A stretch of DNA of 64,000 nucleotides from Saussurea involucrata (GCA_033807775.1 CM066314.1:36935501-36999500); one strand, 5' to 3'. Positions 45,122 through 56,791 are shown, counted from the first letter of the stretch. Notes: generated by a model from the letters alone, not told the origin. Made by a program: numbers and translations.

Positions 45122-46550
45122 TTAAATTACAAATTTCGTTCATGTGGTTTTAGGTTGAATGCGAATATGGTCCTTGAACTTTAGAATTTATAACTCAGGT
45201 CCTTATTGTTTCAATTTTCTTATAGATTCAGTTCCTTACCAAATTTCCATTAAGAAACTCCGTTAAATCAAGTTTTTTTTTGTTTTTCTTTTCTATTTTT
45301 TTCATTTTCGTTTTATAAATTTATTATTTTAATATAATTATATATATATACATATAATATTATAGGCATGAGATCATGTGAGAAGTGTCATTTTTTGTGA
45401 CAATTACTTTTAAACCGTTAAATCACTTTTAATCAAATACCCTCCCATTAATTGCGACTTAAAAAGGAATTGATCTGATGCATCTTATCTCGGTGCATCT
45501 CATCCTAATTTAGTCTATTTCTCATCCAACAGTTGATAACTACTTCTCACGTTTCTCACCAAATTTGACACTTCTCACCGAAACTCACCTTATATAGGTT
45601 GCCTACTACCTCTATTCTAGTTATCTTCCTAGACCAATACCTCATCACCAACCAATACCGCATCATCATTTAATATATAGAGAAACACATTAAAAAACAT
45701 CATTTTTGTATAAAGAATCCATTTTTTAACAACCATCATCTACATCTAAATAGTTGGCCATGTTAAATACATAAGAACCAAATCTAGGTTTGTAGAGCAT
45801 GCTTCTAGTCGATCCATTACTCTAGCCAACAATCATCCTTTCTAATCATCTTATTCGGCCAACAACTGCAGTTTCTAATCATTTCTCTTGGCGGAACCTC
45901 CCCTCGAGTCATCCCTTCCCCAACCTCAACCCATTTTCCCATCGTTTTTGTTGCAGTATGTCATCACCGTCGTGACCCCTGCTCCCTCTTCTTTCCTCAC
46001 CGAGAAACCCATTGCTGCAAGAAAACAGAAAAAATGAAAACAAATGCATGTGACCTCTCCTATCATCATCGATCATCGGTCCACATCTTGTTCTAGATCG
46101 ATGGTCACTGTGATTTCCACTTCTTGATCTCGCACACACACATAAATTAGATCAATTCGATTGCGAGTCTTCTTCATGAGGAGAAAAACGAAGGGGAATG
46201 GGGTTTGTTTGGGGTGGAGGGGACCGTAGAAGGGGGAGGAGGAGGGAACGTTGCTGTGTGGTGGCCCGAGAAGGTCACACGAGGGGTTTGGTTCTAGCTG
46301 GCACCGTGGTTGTCTTAAGAGTTGTACAATTAACATATAAAGTTATACAACATAATAAATATTACATAAAAGGGTAAAATGACAAAAATATCCGAAATTT
46401 AACATTTCTCTTTAACGCTAGGACAAGGAACCTGATTCGTAATGAATTTAAAACAATAAGGACCTTAGTCATAAATTTTAAGATTCAAGGATGTTACTCG
46501 AAAAATCAACCTACAAGCATAAGGACGAAATTTGTAATTTACTCTAGATA
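45122..46550. mobile_element. Probable degenerate Mutator-like element upstream of GT14
   Basis: The left end TAAATTACAAATTTCGTTC and the right end ACGAAATTTGTAATTTACTC are inverted. The similarity continues loosely for about 140 bases (AGGTCCTTATTGTTT and its complement). The 9-bp target duplication is imperfect (TATAGATAT versus CTAGATAAT). The interior contains a foldback MITE relative (45373-45560). The right end lies in the part duplicated at 43552-44427, so the element was present before that duplication. Confidence 0.5.
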
Positions 46551-46702
46551 ATAATTTAAAACTTATTATTTGATAAATTAGTATCGACATGAAGCTTAAA
46601 TCCAAAGAGATTTTAAAATTTCATTGAATGAAAGGTTCGATGAAACCATTCTTGGACCCAAAATCTAAACGTATTTTGGCTTTCAATTCCTTCTTTAATT
46701 TA

Positions 46703-46730
46703 TATTATTATTATTATTATTATTATTATC
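46703..46730 (+). repeat. (TTA)n microsatellite in GT14 leader
   Basis: About nine TTA triplets just before the GT14 start codon. A shorter copy is at 44096-44120 in the truncated duplicate. Confidence 0.9.
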
Positions 46731-46733
46731 CCA

Positions 46734-47855
46734 ATGTCCCCGAGCCCCCTCTCCCTCCTTTGCGCCCTTCTTCTTACTCTCCCCCTTGCCATCGTCTTCA
46801 CCATCAACACCACCACCATTCCGCCACCACCAAGAAAAATCAAAAACCAATTACCAAAACCCATCGAAAAAAACAAAATCCCCCCACCACCACCACTATT
46901 GTCGGAAGAGGATGACGACAGCTCGCTTTTCCAGCTGGCATCTCGGGTCAACCCAAACCCATCACCCGTCGGAGCCTCGAAGAAGCTTGCATTTCTGTTC
47001 CTCACCGCCGGCCCGCTGCCATTGGCACCACTCTGGGAGCTCTACTTCAACCGCACGAAAAGGGTTAATTTATACAATATTTATATACACGCCGACCCAA
47101 ATCACCGATACGACGCCGTTTTTCAAGGTGTATTCAGGAACCGCACCATTCCGTCGAAGCCCACGCGCCGCCACTCTCCCACACTCGCCGCCGCTCACCG
47201 CCGCCTACTCGCCCGCGCTCTACTCCACGACCATTCAAATTACATGTTTGCCCTTGTATCCCCGTCTTGCATTCCTCTCCACTCTTTCGATTTCACTTAT
47301 AAAATGTTGGTGAAGTCCAAGAAGAGCTTCATAGAAATCCTCGAAAACGAGGGTGGTGCGCGTGGGAGGTGGGCGGCGCGTGGGGAAACAGCCATGCTTC
47401 CGGAGGTGAGATTTGAGAGATTCAGAATCGGGTCTCAGTTTTCTGTGTTGACACGTCAGCATGCCAGGTTGGTGGTGAGTGACACGCGTCTATGGTCCAA
47501 GTTTAAGCTGCCATGTCTGCAAGAGAACATATACAGGTGTTACCCTGAGGAGAATTACTTCCCTACGCTCTTGTCCATGGTAGACAGAAAGGGTTGCGTG
47601 CCAGCGACGCTGACGTACGTTGACTGGAAGGGCCACCACAACGGTCACCCGCATACGTTTCACGCATCGGAAGTGGGTCCGGATCTGATCATGGCCCTCC
47701 GTCGACAAAGGCCGAGATACGGTGATGAAGAGATGAACGGTTCTGATGTGTCTGTGAGAAGACGAGATGATCCGTTTCTGTTCGCGAGGAAATTCGGGGC
47801 GGATACGGTGGGGGCGCTGATGGAGATAGCAAACGACGTCATTCTGAAGGAGTAG
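46734..47855 (+). CDS. GT14 family glycosyltransferase (DUF266, core-2/I-branching-like), 373 aa
   Basis: Single-exon gene of normal family length. The N-terminus is a type II signal anchor (LLCALLLTLPLAIVFTI), placing the catalytic domain in the Golgi lumen. A Pro-rich stem is followed by the hallmark LAFLFLTAGPLPLAPLWELY, then YNIYIHADP, YMFALVSPSCIPLHSF, FRIGSQFSVLTRQHARL, CYPEENYFPTLLSM and TLTYVDWKGHHNGHP. These are the conserved blocks of plant DUF266 proteins, related to core-2/I-branching N-acetylglucosaminyltransferases. The exact sugar donor and acceptor are unknown for most plant members. The ORF is intact. Its 5' part is duplicated at 43552-44427, and transposon ends lie close upstream, so its promoter is partly transposon-derived. 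It is not functionally linked to its neighbours. Confidence 0.9.
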   Translation: MSPSPLSLLCALLLTLPLAIVFTINTTTIPPPPRKIKNQLPKPIEKNKIPPPPPLLSEEDDDSSLFQLASRVNPNPSPVGASKKLAFLFLTAGPLPLAPLWELYFNRTKRVNLYNIYIHADPNHRYDAVFQGVFRNRTIPSKPTRRHSPTLAAAHRRLLARALLHDHSNYMFALVSPSCIPLHSFDFTYKMLVKSKKSFIEILENEGGARGRWAARGETAMLPEVRFERFRIGSQFSVLTRQHARLVVSDTRLWSKFKLPCLQENIYRCYPEENYFPTLLSMVDRKGCVPATLTYVDWKGHHNGHPHTFHASEVGPDLIMALRRQRPRYGDEEMNGSDVSVRRRDDPFLFARKFGADTVGALMEIANDVILKE

Positions 47856-48020
47856 AGATGAGGGTGGTTTTGGTAAATAAGGAAATAACGGAGGGCAAAA
47901 GGCGGGACCAAACCCGTGCGTTTGTTGCTCCGAAACTATCTACATATCCTTTGTACCCAGTTTTAATATGACGGAATTATATTTTTTATATTTATTTCGT
48001 TGAATATTTAATATTATTAA

Positions 48021-48624
48021 GAGTAAATTACTGTTTTGGTCCCTGTGGTTTGTCAAAAAATACGGTTTTGGTCCCTAAACTTCATTTAATACAGTTTTGG
48101 TCCCTGTGGTATGCACTTTGTTACGGATTTGGTCCCTCGAGCTGACAGACGTCTATTTCCTCCGTTAAGCTCGAGGGTAAAATGGTCTTTTTACCCCATA
48201 TCATTTATTTTATCATTTTTAATTAATCATACCAAAAATAAGAACACAATGAAGAACTCAGATGAAGAACACTTCTGGGTTTCTTGTTATCATGCTAGAA
48301 GAAGTGCACTTCTGGGTTTTATGTGTGATACTGGTTTAAAGAGATATATACACACACAGAAATCTTGGTGTTCTTGGCTTTAAAAGAAGAAGAGAGATCG
48401 ACAGAAATCTTGGTGTTCTTGGCTTTAAAAGAAGAAGAGAGATCAACAGAAATCTGAGAAACGCACAACGTCTCTCTCTCTCCGGCGACTTCTTCTTCTC
48501 CGGCGACTTCGTCTTCTCCAGCGACTTCTTCTTCTTCTCCAGCGATTTCATCTCTCGATCTCTTCTCCAGATCTCGTCTCTCTCTCTTCTCCAGATCTCG
48601 TCTCTCTCTCTCTTCTCCAGATCT

Positions 48625-48661
<37 letters not shown>

Positions 48662-49162
48662 AGATCTGTTCACTCCCTCTTTGTTCTCTCGATCTCTATC
48701 TCTAATCTCTCATAGTCTCAAGTATAATATTGATTTTGCTTCAAAAAAAAAGTATAATATGGATTTAATGTAAAAAACAACATGATATTAATTTAGGTTA
48801 ATAAATCTAGGTTTGATTTTGTTTTTTTAATTTAGGTTGTTTAAATTTAGGTTTGATTAGTAAAAGTATGGATTTGATCTTCTGTGGTTTATTCTTGGTA
48901 TGTTGTTCTTAAGATGAACATGATGAAGGATGAAGAAGATGAGTATTCAAGCAAAAAATCAATTAAAATTGTTAAAAGAAATAAAAATGGTAAAAGACCA
49001 TTTTACCCTCGAGCTTAACGGAGGGAATAGACGTCCGTCAGCTCGAGGGACCAATTCCGTAAAATTCTGCATACCACAGGGACCAAAACTGTATTAAATG
49101 AAGTTTAGGGACCAAAATCGTATTTTTTGACAAACCACAGGGACCAAAACAGTAGTTTACTC
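48021..49162. mobile_element. Non-autonomous Mutator-like element, 1142 bp, TSD TATTATTAA
   Basis: Inverted ends of about 170 bp begin GAGTAAATTACTGTTTTGGT and contain repeated GGTCCCTGTGG and CCCTCGAGCT words. Perfect 9-bp duplications TATTATTAA flank it (48012-48020 and 49163-49171). The interior has two copies of AAATCTTGGTGTTCTTGGCT (about 48360 and 48402), TCTCC/CGGCGACTTCTT repeats and a (CT)n run (48620-48658). No transposase. Same architecture as 8600-9728 but with different internal sequence. Confidence 0.9.
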
Positions 49163-49395
49163 TATTATTAAATATATTAAGAAATATTAGGAAAAAAAGG
49201 TCAAAGTAGGAGGTAATCTGGTAATGGGACTGGTAGAGTACAAAATGAATGCATGTAAAAAGAAACTGAATAGCAGAGACGTTGGGATAAAATTAGATTT
49301 TATTTTATTTTTTGGCGCTATTAGGAAAACTTAAAATAGACCAAACAAAGGGATTTAAACTTGTAACATATAATGTTTATATGTAATGATACGAA

Positions 49396-49980
49396 GGGTC
49401 CGTTTATCAAACGCTTATCTGGATAAGTGTTTACCAGTAAAATTTAACACTATCACTTAGGGGACCATTTACCAAATGCTTACCCGGGGTAAGCGCTTAC
49501 CAGTCAAAATTAACAATATCACTTACTTACCGGATTAGATTTTAGTCCCTCAAATCGGTTTTGTATGCAACAATTCACCCGGTAAGCGCTAACCGTGGTA
49601 AGAGTCGTCGCCATCACTTACCAGGGCAAGATTCTCGGTCATTTCATTCGCTCTTACCGGGTAAAACTTTTGGTCCTTGACATATCAATACGGTAGGTAA
49701 TATGACTTGGTAAGCGCTTACCTGGGTAAGTGTTTGGTAAACGGCCTCTTACTTACCGGGTAAGATTTTAGTCATCCAAATCGGTTTCGTATGCAACAAT
49801 TCAACCGATAAGATAAGCGCTAACCATGGTAACATTTGTCACCAACACTTACTGGATAAGACTTTCGGTCTTTGTATTCGCTCTTACTGGGTAAGGTTTT
49901 TGGTCTTTGTCATATTAATCCGGTAGGTAATATGACTTGATAAGCGTTTACCCAAATAAGTATTTGATAAACGACCCCTA
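49396..49980. mobile_element. Nested foldback elements built from GGTAAGCGCTTACC-like words
   Basis: Outer ends AGGGTCCGTTTATCAAACGC and GATAAACGACCCCT are inverted. An inner pair (GGGGACCATTTACCAAATGC near 49459 and GTTTGGTAAACGGCC near 49730) repeats the pattern. The words TTACC, GGTAAGCGCTTACC and CGGTAAG recur in both orientations, and the two halves look like duplicates. The ends resemble small hAT elements. No ORF and no clear target duplication. Confidence 0.55.
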
Positions 49981-50189
49981 ACACTAGACTACAACCTTTC
50001 TTTTGTGAACTAACATTGTGTTTTTAAATTTAGAGAGAGAGAGAGAGAGAAAAAAGAACAATATCTTCTTATTTCTGCTCATGACAGGGAAGAAAAGAGA
50101 AGCAAATAAAAATAACTAAAATAATTTATCATGGTATGATGGAAAGGAAAATAAAATATGTTATTTTTATAAATATATCATTTAAAATA

Positions 50190-50310
50190 GGAAAATTAAT
50201 TAAAATACCCTAAGTTTGACCATCTCTTATCAAAATACCAAAAATCTCTCCCAGTTTACGAAAGTACCCAAAAAATCCGCGATGGAGCCCGCAATCGCGG
50301 GCTCCAGGCC
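50190..50310 (+). repeat. Left terminal inverted repeat of the Ulp1-MULE
   Basis: Matches the complement of about 59010-59134 with roughly 80 percent identity by eye. It is followed by further GC-rich direct repeats (AAGAATGCCCGCG, CTCAAGAAT and CCCGCGATCGCGGG at 50577-50590) up to about 50640. Confidence 0.85.
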
Positions 50311-50675
50311 ACGTGTCACCAAGAATGCCCGCGTTGGTCCCTCAAGAATGCCCGCGGTCCAGCTTTCCCCCCCTCAAGAATGCCCGCGTGTGCAGTTTTG
50401 GTCCCTGCCCGCGATTGACTCATTGACCCCCGCGATCGCGGGCTACACGTGTCACCAAAGTTTGCCCACTTTGCCCGCGTTGGTCCCTCAAGAATTCCCG
50501 CGGTACAGCTTTCCCCCCTCAAGAATACCCGCGTGTGCATTTTTGGTCCCTGCCCGCAATTGACTTTCGTTGACCTCCCGCGATCGCGGGCTCCTGTGCC
50601 ACGTGTCGGCACAGGGTTAACCCTAAATCCCTTTGACGAACCTAAACCCTAATCCCATTGTTTCTTCGGCCGCAC

Positions 50676-50683
50676 TATATAAG
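50676..50683 (+). promoter_or_regulatory. TATA box of the Ulp1-like gene
   Basis: TATATAAG lies about 140 bases before the predicted start codon and is followed by a CT-rich leader containing repeated CTCTCAATTTT. A good match to a plant TATA box at the expected distance from a short leader. Confidence 0.6.
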
Positions 50684-50816
50684 GGGGGGACCAAGACACG
50701 GCCACTCTCCACTCTCAATTTTTTTAATCACTCTCTCAATTTTTAATCAAACTCTCTCAATTTTCTCCCAATCTCTCAATTTTCTCGTGTGGAATACGCG
50801 TTCGGGTTTTGTGAAG

Positions 50817-53800
50817 ATGTCTCGTATTACCTCTTTGGTATGTTTTCCTTATGTTATTTGTTATTTTTTGTATGTTATTTTAAGTTAAGATATATGATTT
50901 GTAGGTTGTTATAGTGTTTATAACTTATGTTTGAATATGTTCTATGTTTAACATGATATGTATGGTTTTATGTTTGAATGTGATATTTGTATGTTATAAT
51001 GTGTATGTTGTTATAGTGTGTTTTTTCATATAAAAATTGTTAAGAGTGTTTTTTTCTAAAAAAATTGTTAAGAGTGTGTTTTTATAAAAAAATTGTTAAC
51101 AATGTGTTTTTTTTATAAAAACACACTCTTAACAATTTTTTTATAAAAACACACCCTTAACAATTTTTTATAAAAACAGTTTTTTATAAAAAATGTTTAA
51201 TAGTGTGTTTTTATAAAAAATTGTTATAGTTTTATGGTTTTTATAATGTGTTTTTTTTATAAAAAAATTGTTAATTTTTTTTTATAAAAACAGTTTTTAT
51301 AAAAAAAATGTTAAAAATGTGTTTTTTTTTATAAAAAATTGTTAAGAGTGTGTTTTTATAAAAAAATTGTTATAGTTTATGGTTTTATGTTTGAATGTGA
51401 TATTTGTATGTTATAATGTGTATGTTGTTATAGTGTGTTTTTTCATATAAAAATTGTTAAGAGTTTTTTTATAAAAAAAATTGTTAAGAGTGTGTTTTTA
51501 TAAAAAACATTGTTAACAATGTGTTTTTTTATAAAAACACACTCTTAACAATTTTTTTATAAAAACACACCCTTAACAATTTTTTATAAAAACAAGTTTT
51601 TTTATAAAAAAATTGTTAAGAGTGTGTTTTTATAAAAAATTGTTAAGGTGTGTTTTTATAAAAAAAAACACATTTTTAACAATTTTTATATGAAAAAACA
51701 CACTATAACAACATACACATTATAACATACAAATATCACATTCAAACATAAAACCATAAAACTATAACAATTTTTTTATAAAAACACACTCTTAACAATT
51801 TTTTATAAAAAACACATTTTATAAAAAAATTGTTAAATATGTGTTTTTTATAAAAAAATGTTAAGAATGACAACTTAGGTCCCTACGGTTTTAAGAATGA
51901 CAACTTAGGTCCCTAAACTTTTAAGAATGCCAATTAGGTCCTAAACTTTTAAGAATGACAACTAGGGTCCCTAAACCGCACTTTATCTATATATAACAAT
52001 ATGATACGTTGAAATAAAATAAACCGCACTTTATCTATATATAACACTATTATACGTTGAAATAAAATACCACCGCACTTTATCTATATATAACACTATT
52101 ATACGTTGAAATAAAATAAACCGCACTTTATCTATATATAACACTATTATACGTTGAAATAAAATAAACCGCACTTTATCTTTATATAACACTATTATAC
52201 GTTGAAATAAAATACAACCGCACTTTATCTATATATAACAATATGATACGTTGAAATAAAATAAACCGCACTTTATCTATATATAACACTATTATACGTT
52301 GAAATAAAATAAACCGCGCTTTATCTATATATAACACTATTATACGTTGAAATAAAATAAACCGCACTTTATCTATATATAACACTATTATACGTTGAAA
52401 TAAAATAAACCGCACTTTATCTATATATAACACTATTATACGTTGAAATAAAATAAACCGCACTTTATCTTTATATAACACTATTATACGTTGAAATAAA
52501 ATACAACCGCACTTTATCTATATATAACAATATGATACGTTGAAATAAAATAAACCGCACTTTATCTATATATAACACTATTATACGTTGAAATAAAATA
52601 AACCGCACTTTATCTATGTATAACACTATTATACGTTGAAATAAAATAAACCGCACTTTATCTATGTATAACACTATTATACGTTGAAAATAAAATACAA
52701 CCGCACTTTATCTATATATAACAATATGATACGTTGAAATAAAATACAACCGCACTTTATCTATATATAACACTATTATACGTTGAAATAAAATAAACCG
52801 CACTTTATCTATATATAACACTATTATACGTTGAAATAAAATAAACCGCACTTTATCTATATATAACACTATTATACGTTGAAATAAAATAAACCGCACT
52901 TTATCTATATATAACACTATTATACGTTGAAATAAAATAAACCGCACTTTATCTTTATATAACACTATTATACGTTGAAATAAAATACAACCGCACTTTA
53001 TCTATATATAACAATATGATACGTTGAAATAAAATAAACCGCACTGTATCTATATATAACACTATTATACGTTGAAATAAAATAAACCGCACTTTATCTA
53101 TATATAACACTATTATACGTTGAAATAAAATAAACCGCACTTTATCTATATATAACACTATTATACGTTGAAATAAAATAAACCGCACTTTATCTATATA
53201 TAACACTATTATACGTTGAAATAAAATAAACCGCACTTTATCTATATATAACACTATTATACGTTGAAATAAAATAAACCGCACTTTATCTTTATATAAC
53301 ACTATTATACGTTAAAATAAAATACAACCGCACTTTATCTATATATAACACTATTATACGTTGAAATAAAATAAACCGCACTTTATCTATACATAACACT
53401 ATTATACGTTGAAATAAAATAAACCGCACTTTATCTTTATATAACACTATTATACGTTGAAATAAAATAAACCGCAACATCTATATAAAATAAAATAAAC
53501 TGCAACATCTATATATAACACTAACTATAACATCTGTGAATGACTATGTAGAAGGATTTCTTTAACATCGACTTGACGGTAAGGTGCAAAGTTTCATACA
53601 TCGAGGAATTAGGAGCGCTGTTTAGGGGATTAGGTGATCGCGCAGATACCCTTGAGACCATCTATAGAGGGACACCGTTCGGGCCATGGATGGATGTGTC
53701 TTACTCTGGTGGCGACCCTACGCTAGTACACATGTTTCTACAGTTGGAGGTCGAGGACGCCAACGCTGAGCCGGAGGAGATGCATTTTGATTTCTTCGGC

Positions 53801-56791
53801 TCTCAATTGCATTTTGGGCGTCGGGAGTTCTGTCTAATTATAGGACTACGTTTTGGAGAGGCTCCCCCCTTCCTCCCTTAGAAGACTGCTCCTTCGTTCC
53901 TAGGGTTTTTGGCATTTCAGCATCTCGTTTGAAGCTGAAGGCAGCCCGGGAAAAGATGAAAGAGGGCCTTAGTGCCCTAACCGACGACGATGCTGTCCGT
54001 GTATGCTTGGTGGTGATCGTGGATATGGGCTTCCTGGGCCGTGAGTATAGCCAGCATGCTTCATCGACGGTCCTTAGGGCCGTCGAGGACCTTGAGCTGT
54101 TTAACAGCTACCCGTGGGGTAGCCATATCTGGACACATTGCTACTCTAATATGCACCGAGCCATAGGCAGACGCGCCGATCGACATGCAAAGATGAATCT
54201 TTATGGTTTTACATACGCCTTCAAGGTTAGATACGTAGTATAACAATTGTTAATAATACATACAAACTGTTTGGCTTTTCTTTTTACGTACTTGCTCTTC
54301 TTGTCTAATTCCAGATATGGATCTTGGAGATGTTTCCCGCATCAATCCGATATTTCGTCAAGCGCGACGATCGAGTACTTAGGGGAACCCGTTGGGACAA
54401 GCGTGTTACCCTAAGTAGGTCGCTTTGGATTGAGTTCTTCAAAGCGTTTAGAAATGTAAGTTCTTTTACTATGTTTACAATTTGCATACGTTAGTCTCGC
54501 TTATTAATTTCTTTTATGTTTTATCATATATTTAGCAGCCACTCTTGCCCGCCGATCGCCTTGTGCCTACTGTCGACGAGATGGGCACAGATTGGTACAG
54601 AGACAGCGTGGCCTTTATTGACGCAGAGGCGGAAAGGGCTCGACGTCCCCCTACTTCCGAAGATGAGGAAGACGACGACAGGCCCCCTTCCGGTGGATAC
54701 CAGCCGCCCCCTTCCTCCTCCTACCAGCCGGCCCGTTCCTCCTCCTACCAGGCGCCCCGTTCCTCCTCCTACCAGGCGCCCCCTTCCTCCTCCTACAATC
54801 CATATCAGGCGGCCCCTTCCTACGAGCCACATCGTGGCTCACATGAAGTCCTGTGGGACTACGTCCACGGGCCGCTAGAGACACGTGTACACTATCTGGA
54901 GGATGTCTACAGACAGTTTAGCGCTGTCAATGTTAGTGTTTAACTTAATTTGTTGGCCACGTTTATTTAGTTTGTATATTAATATTACGTTCTAAATTTG
55001 TTTTAGCTGTCGAGTACGACACCGATCCCCGCTCCGTTCGGACAGGGGGCACAGGCGACGTTTGCCACCACATCCCATCCGTCATTCCCTGAAAATGTAA
55101 GTGACATTGAGTAACCATTATAGTTATATGTTTGTTCCTAAGTTTGTAACTCTTATAATGATCAATGTCACGCAGGCCGGGATGTCGGGGGCCGGGATGT
55201 CGGAAACGCCGTTCGCCACCACATCCTATTCTACTATCCCGGAGAGTGTAAGTGACACTGAGTAACCATTATAGTTATATGTTTGTTCCTAATTTTGTAA
55301 CTATTTTAATGATCAATGTCACGCAGGCCGGGATGTCGGGGGCATACACCTCGCAGATGCCGCCGCCGTTCGCCACCACATCATATTCGACTATCCCGGA
55401 GAGTGTTAGTGACACTGAGTAACCATTATAGTTATATATCGATAATCCTAATTTTGTAACTATTTTAATGATCAATGTCACGCAGGCCGGGATGTCGGGG
55501 GCACAGCACATGCCGTCGTTCGCCACCACAGCAATCACAAACATCTTTGGCGGTTCGGCCGATGACTATTACAGGCCGGAAATGCATACTGTAAGTTATT
55601 TTGGTAGTTTTGGTTTAATTGTGAACATTTCCTAAATTGTACTTAAAACATTGAGTAACGTAATTTTCAGACGGGGTCTCCTATTATCCAGGATCACTTC
55701 TCGGAGCACTTCTCGGAGCCTGACGATGACTCGATGGATGTTGTAGATCCACCACCACAGGTGACCCCGCTCCCTCTAAAGCGGTCGCGATCAATTTCAC
55801 AATGGTTTCGTTACCCGTTTGGCCAACAAGGATCTACGACACCACCGACCGCTAAAAAACAAGCAAAGAAAGCGGGGGGAAAGAAGGGAGGAAAGAAAAA
55901 GGGAAATGTGCCTTCACCGGAGCCTCACCCGGCATCAGAAATAATGAGGATGTGCCGGACTGGTCGCCTCCCCAACTTGACATTCACCCCTTACGGGGGC
56001 TTAGAAATCAACCCCTCGTTTTTTGAAACATTGCTTGCGGATGACCCTGTGAACTCTGACTTAGACGATACAGTTAGTATGAAGTTAAATTATAGTCATA
56101 TATAATCAAATATATTTATATTACATGTCTAACCATCTATTTTTTATGCATATCACGTCGATTCTTGGGTTAGCCTGTTGCAAAAACATCGTGGCGTAGA
56201 CACGAGGTGGACCATCATGCACACTATGTTCTTTCAGTGTATACTGATGGACCATCAAGGTCCCGCCTCCGTGGTCGAAATATGCAATGGCTCGGAAGGG
56301 ACCTCTTGGACTCTCCTCGATAGGGTATGTAAATCGTTTTACTGTTATTTTATTTAATAACATATATGACATATATTGTAATATTTCAGGTGTACATCCC
56401 CATATGCTTGCATCCCAGACATTGGCTGCTTGGAGTGTTTGAACTTGACACTATGGTCATGACCCTATATGACAGCGAAAAGGACGGTCTCTGCAAACAA
56501 CAATTGACAGAGCAGATGCAATCGTTTAAAGCAAAACTATATACGTTCTTTTCATTGATAGGGGATCATAGACGTCGCGAAATGTCAAGTATCTTTCGCA
56601 CAAAGATGGCCGGCCAAGTACCCCAGCAGACCGGGTTATATGCGGATTGCGGTGTATGGGTATGTCGTAATGTCCAAAAGTTGATAAATAACGAGGAGAT
56701 ATGGGTACCCCCTAACGAAACCGACGATGAGGCAATGGATTTCCGCCGACATATGGCGGAGTCAATTTATGCGCATTGTCTAAGTAGTTAG
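50817..56791 (+). CDS. DUF1985-Ulp1 (C48) cysteine protease gene carried by the MULE, 11 exons
   Basis: Exons: 50817-50837, 53552-54225, 54315-54455, 54536-54931, 55007-55096, 55176-55247, 55327-55404, 55486-55590, 55671-56072, about 56149-56324, and 56390-56791. All junctions are phase 0. Domain order: DUF1985-like region (VRCKVSYIEELGALFRGL, LSALTDDDAVRVCLVVIV), an acidic Ser/Tyr/Pro repeat region, Lys-rich stretch, then the Ulp1 core with catalytic His in HPRHWLLGVFELD, Asp in LYDSEKD, Gln and Cys in PQQTGLYADCGVWVC. Ulp1 enzymes cleave SUMO-type conjugates; activity of this copy is unproven. Two defects: a one-base deficit at C6 (53864-53869) and no AG acceptor before exon 10. Strict exon phase and an intact triad suggest recent function. 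Confidence 0.75.
50952..51860. repeat. AT-rich inverted and tandem repeats
   Basis: Words such as TTGTTAAGAGTGTGTTTTT and its complement AAAAACACACTCTTAACAA alternate many times. A unit of about 100 bases (GTTTATGGTTTTATGTTTG through TTTTTTCATATAAAAATTG) occurs at about 50960 and 51370 in direct and at about 51672-51775 in inverted orientation. It could fold into long hairpins in the intron RNA. Confidence 0.85.
51862..51972 (+). repeat. About four copies of a 30-bp tandem repeat
   Basis: AAGAATGACAACTTAGGTCC and a short variable tail repeats four times with drift, leading directly into the minisatellite. Confidence 0.85.
51973..53475. repeat. 48-bp minisatellite, about 31 copies, with higher-order structure
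   Basis: The unit starts AAACCGCACTTTATCTATAT and contains ACACTATTATACGTTG. Most neighbours are nearly identical. Variant units recur: a one-base-longer junction TACAACCGC (near 52213, 52502, 52695, 52746, 52986 and 53324), a TCTTTATATAAC variant, and an ACAATATGATACG variant that usually follows. The variants come as a group, giving a larger repeat of several units. Forty-eight is divisible by three, so the minus strand is open for many units (repeat YIDKVRFILFQRIIVL). That open frame is a by-product, not a gene. Confidence 0.95.
55007..55590 (+). repeat. Tandemly duplicated mini-exon plus intron units in the Ulp1-like gene
   Basis: Four exon-intron units of about 150-160 bp. Each intron starts GTAAGTGAC or GTTAGTGAC, contains GAGTAACCATTATAGTTATA and ends AATGTCACGCAG. 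Exons of 90, 72, 78 and 105 bases all keep phase 0 and encode variants of AGMSGA...FATTSYSTIPES. The repeats add protein modules without breaking the frame. Confidence 0.85.

Larger units (their letters stand above)
50838..53551 (+). other. First intron of the Ulp1-like gene, filled with repeats
   Basis: Donor GTATGT directly after the seventh codon (MSRITSL) and acceptor GACTATGTAG before KDFFNIDLTVRC. Both exons are in phase 0, which supports this 2.7-kb intron. It contains the AT-rich inverted repeats (50952-51860), a 30-bp tandem repeat and the 48-bp minisatellite. Confidence 0.65.

Noticed and set aside
46700..47005. Minus-strand ORF with an Ile run (also 44092-44397)
   Set aside because: Antisense of the GT14 N-terminus and the TTA microsatellite.
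51973..53475. CRISPR-like regular array
   Set aside because: Units are contiguous repeats without unique spacers, in plant nuclear DNA, so it is a minisatellite.
52182..53480. Minus-strand ORFs encoding many copies of YIDKVRFILFQRIIVL
   Set aside because: They arise because the minisatellite unit is 48 bp. They break wherever a unit has one extra base, and there is no start context or conserved function.
54524..54884. Pro-rich plus and Gly/Arg-rich minus ORFs
   Set aside because: Out-of-frame readings of the repeated Ser-Tyr-Gln exon of the Ulp1-like gene.
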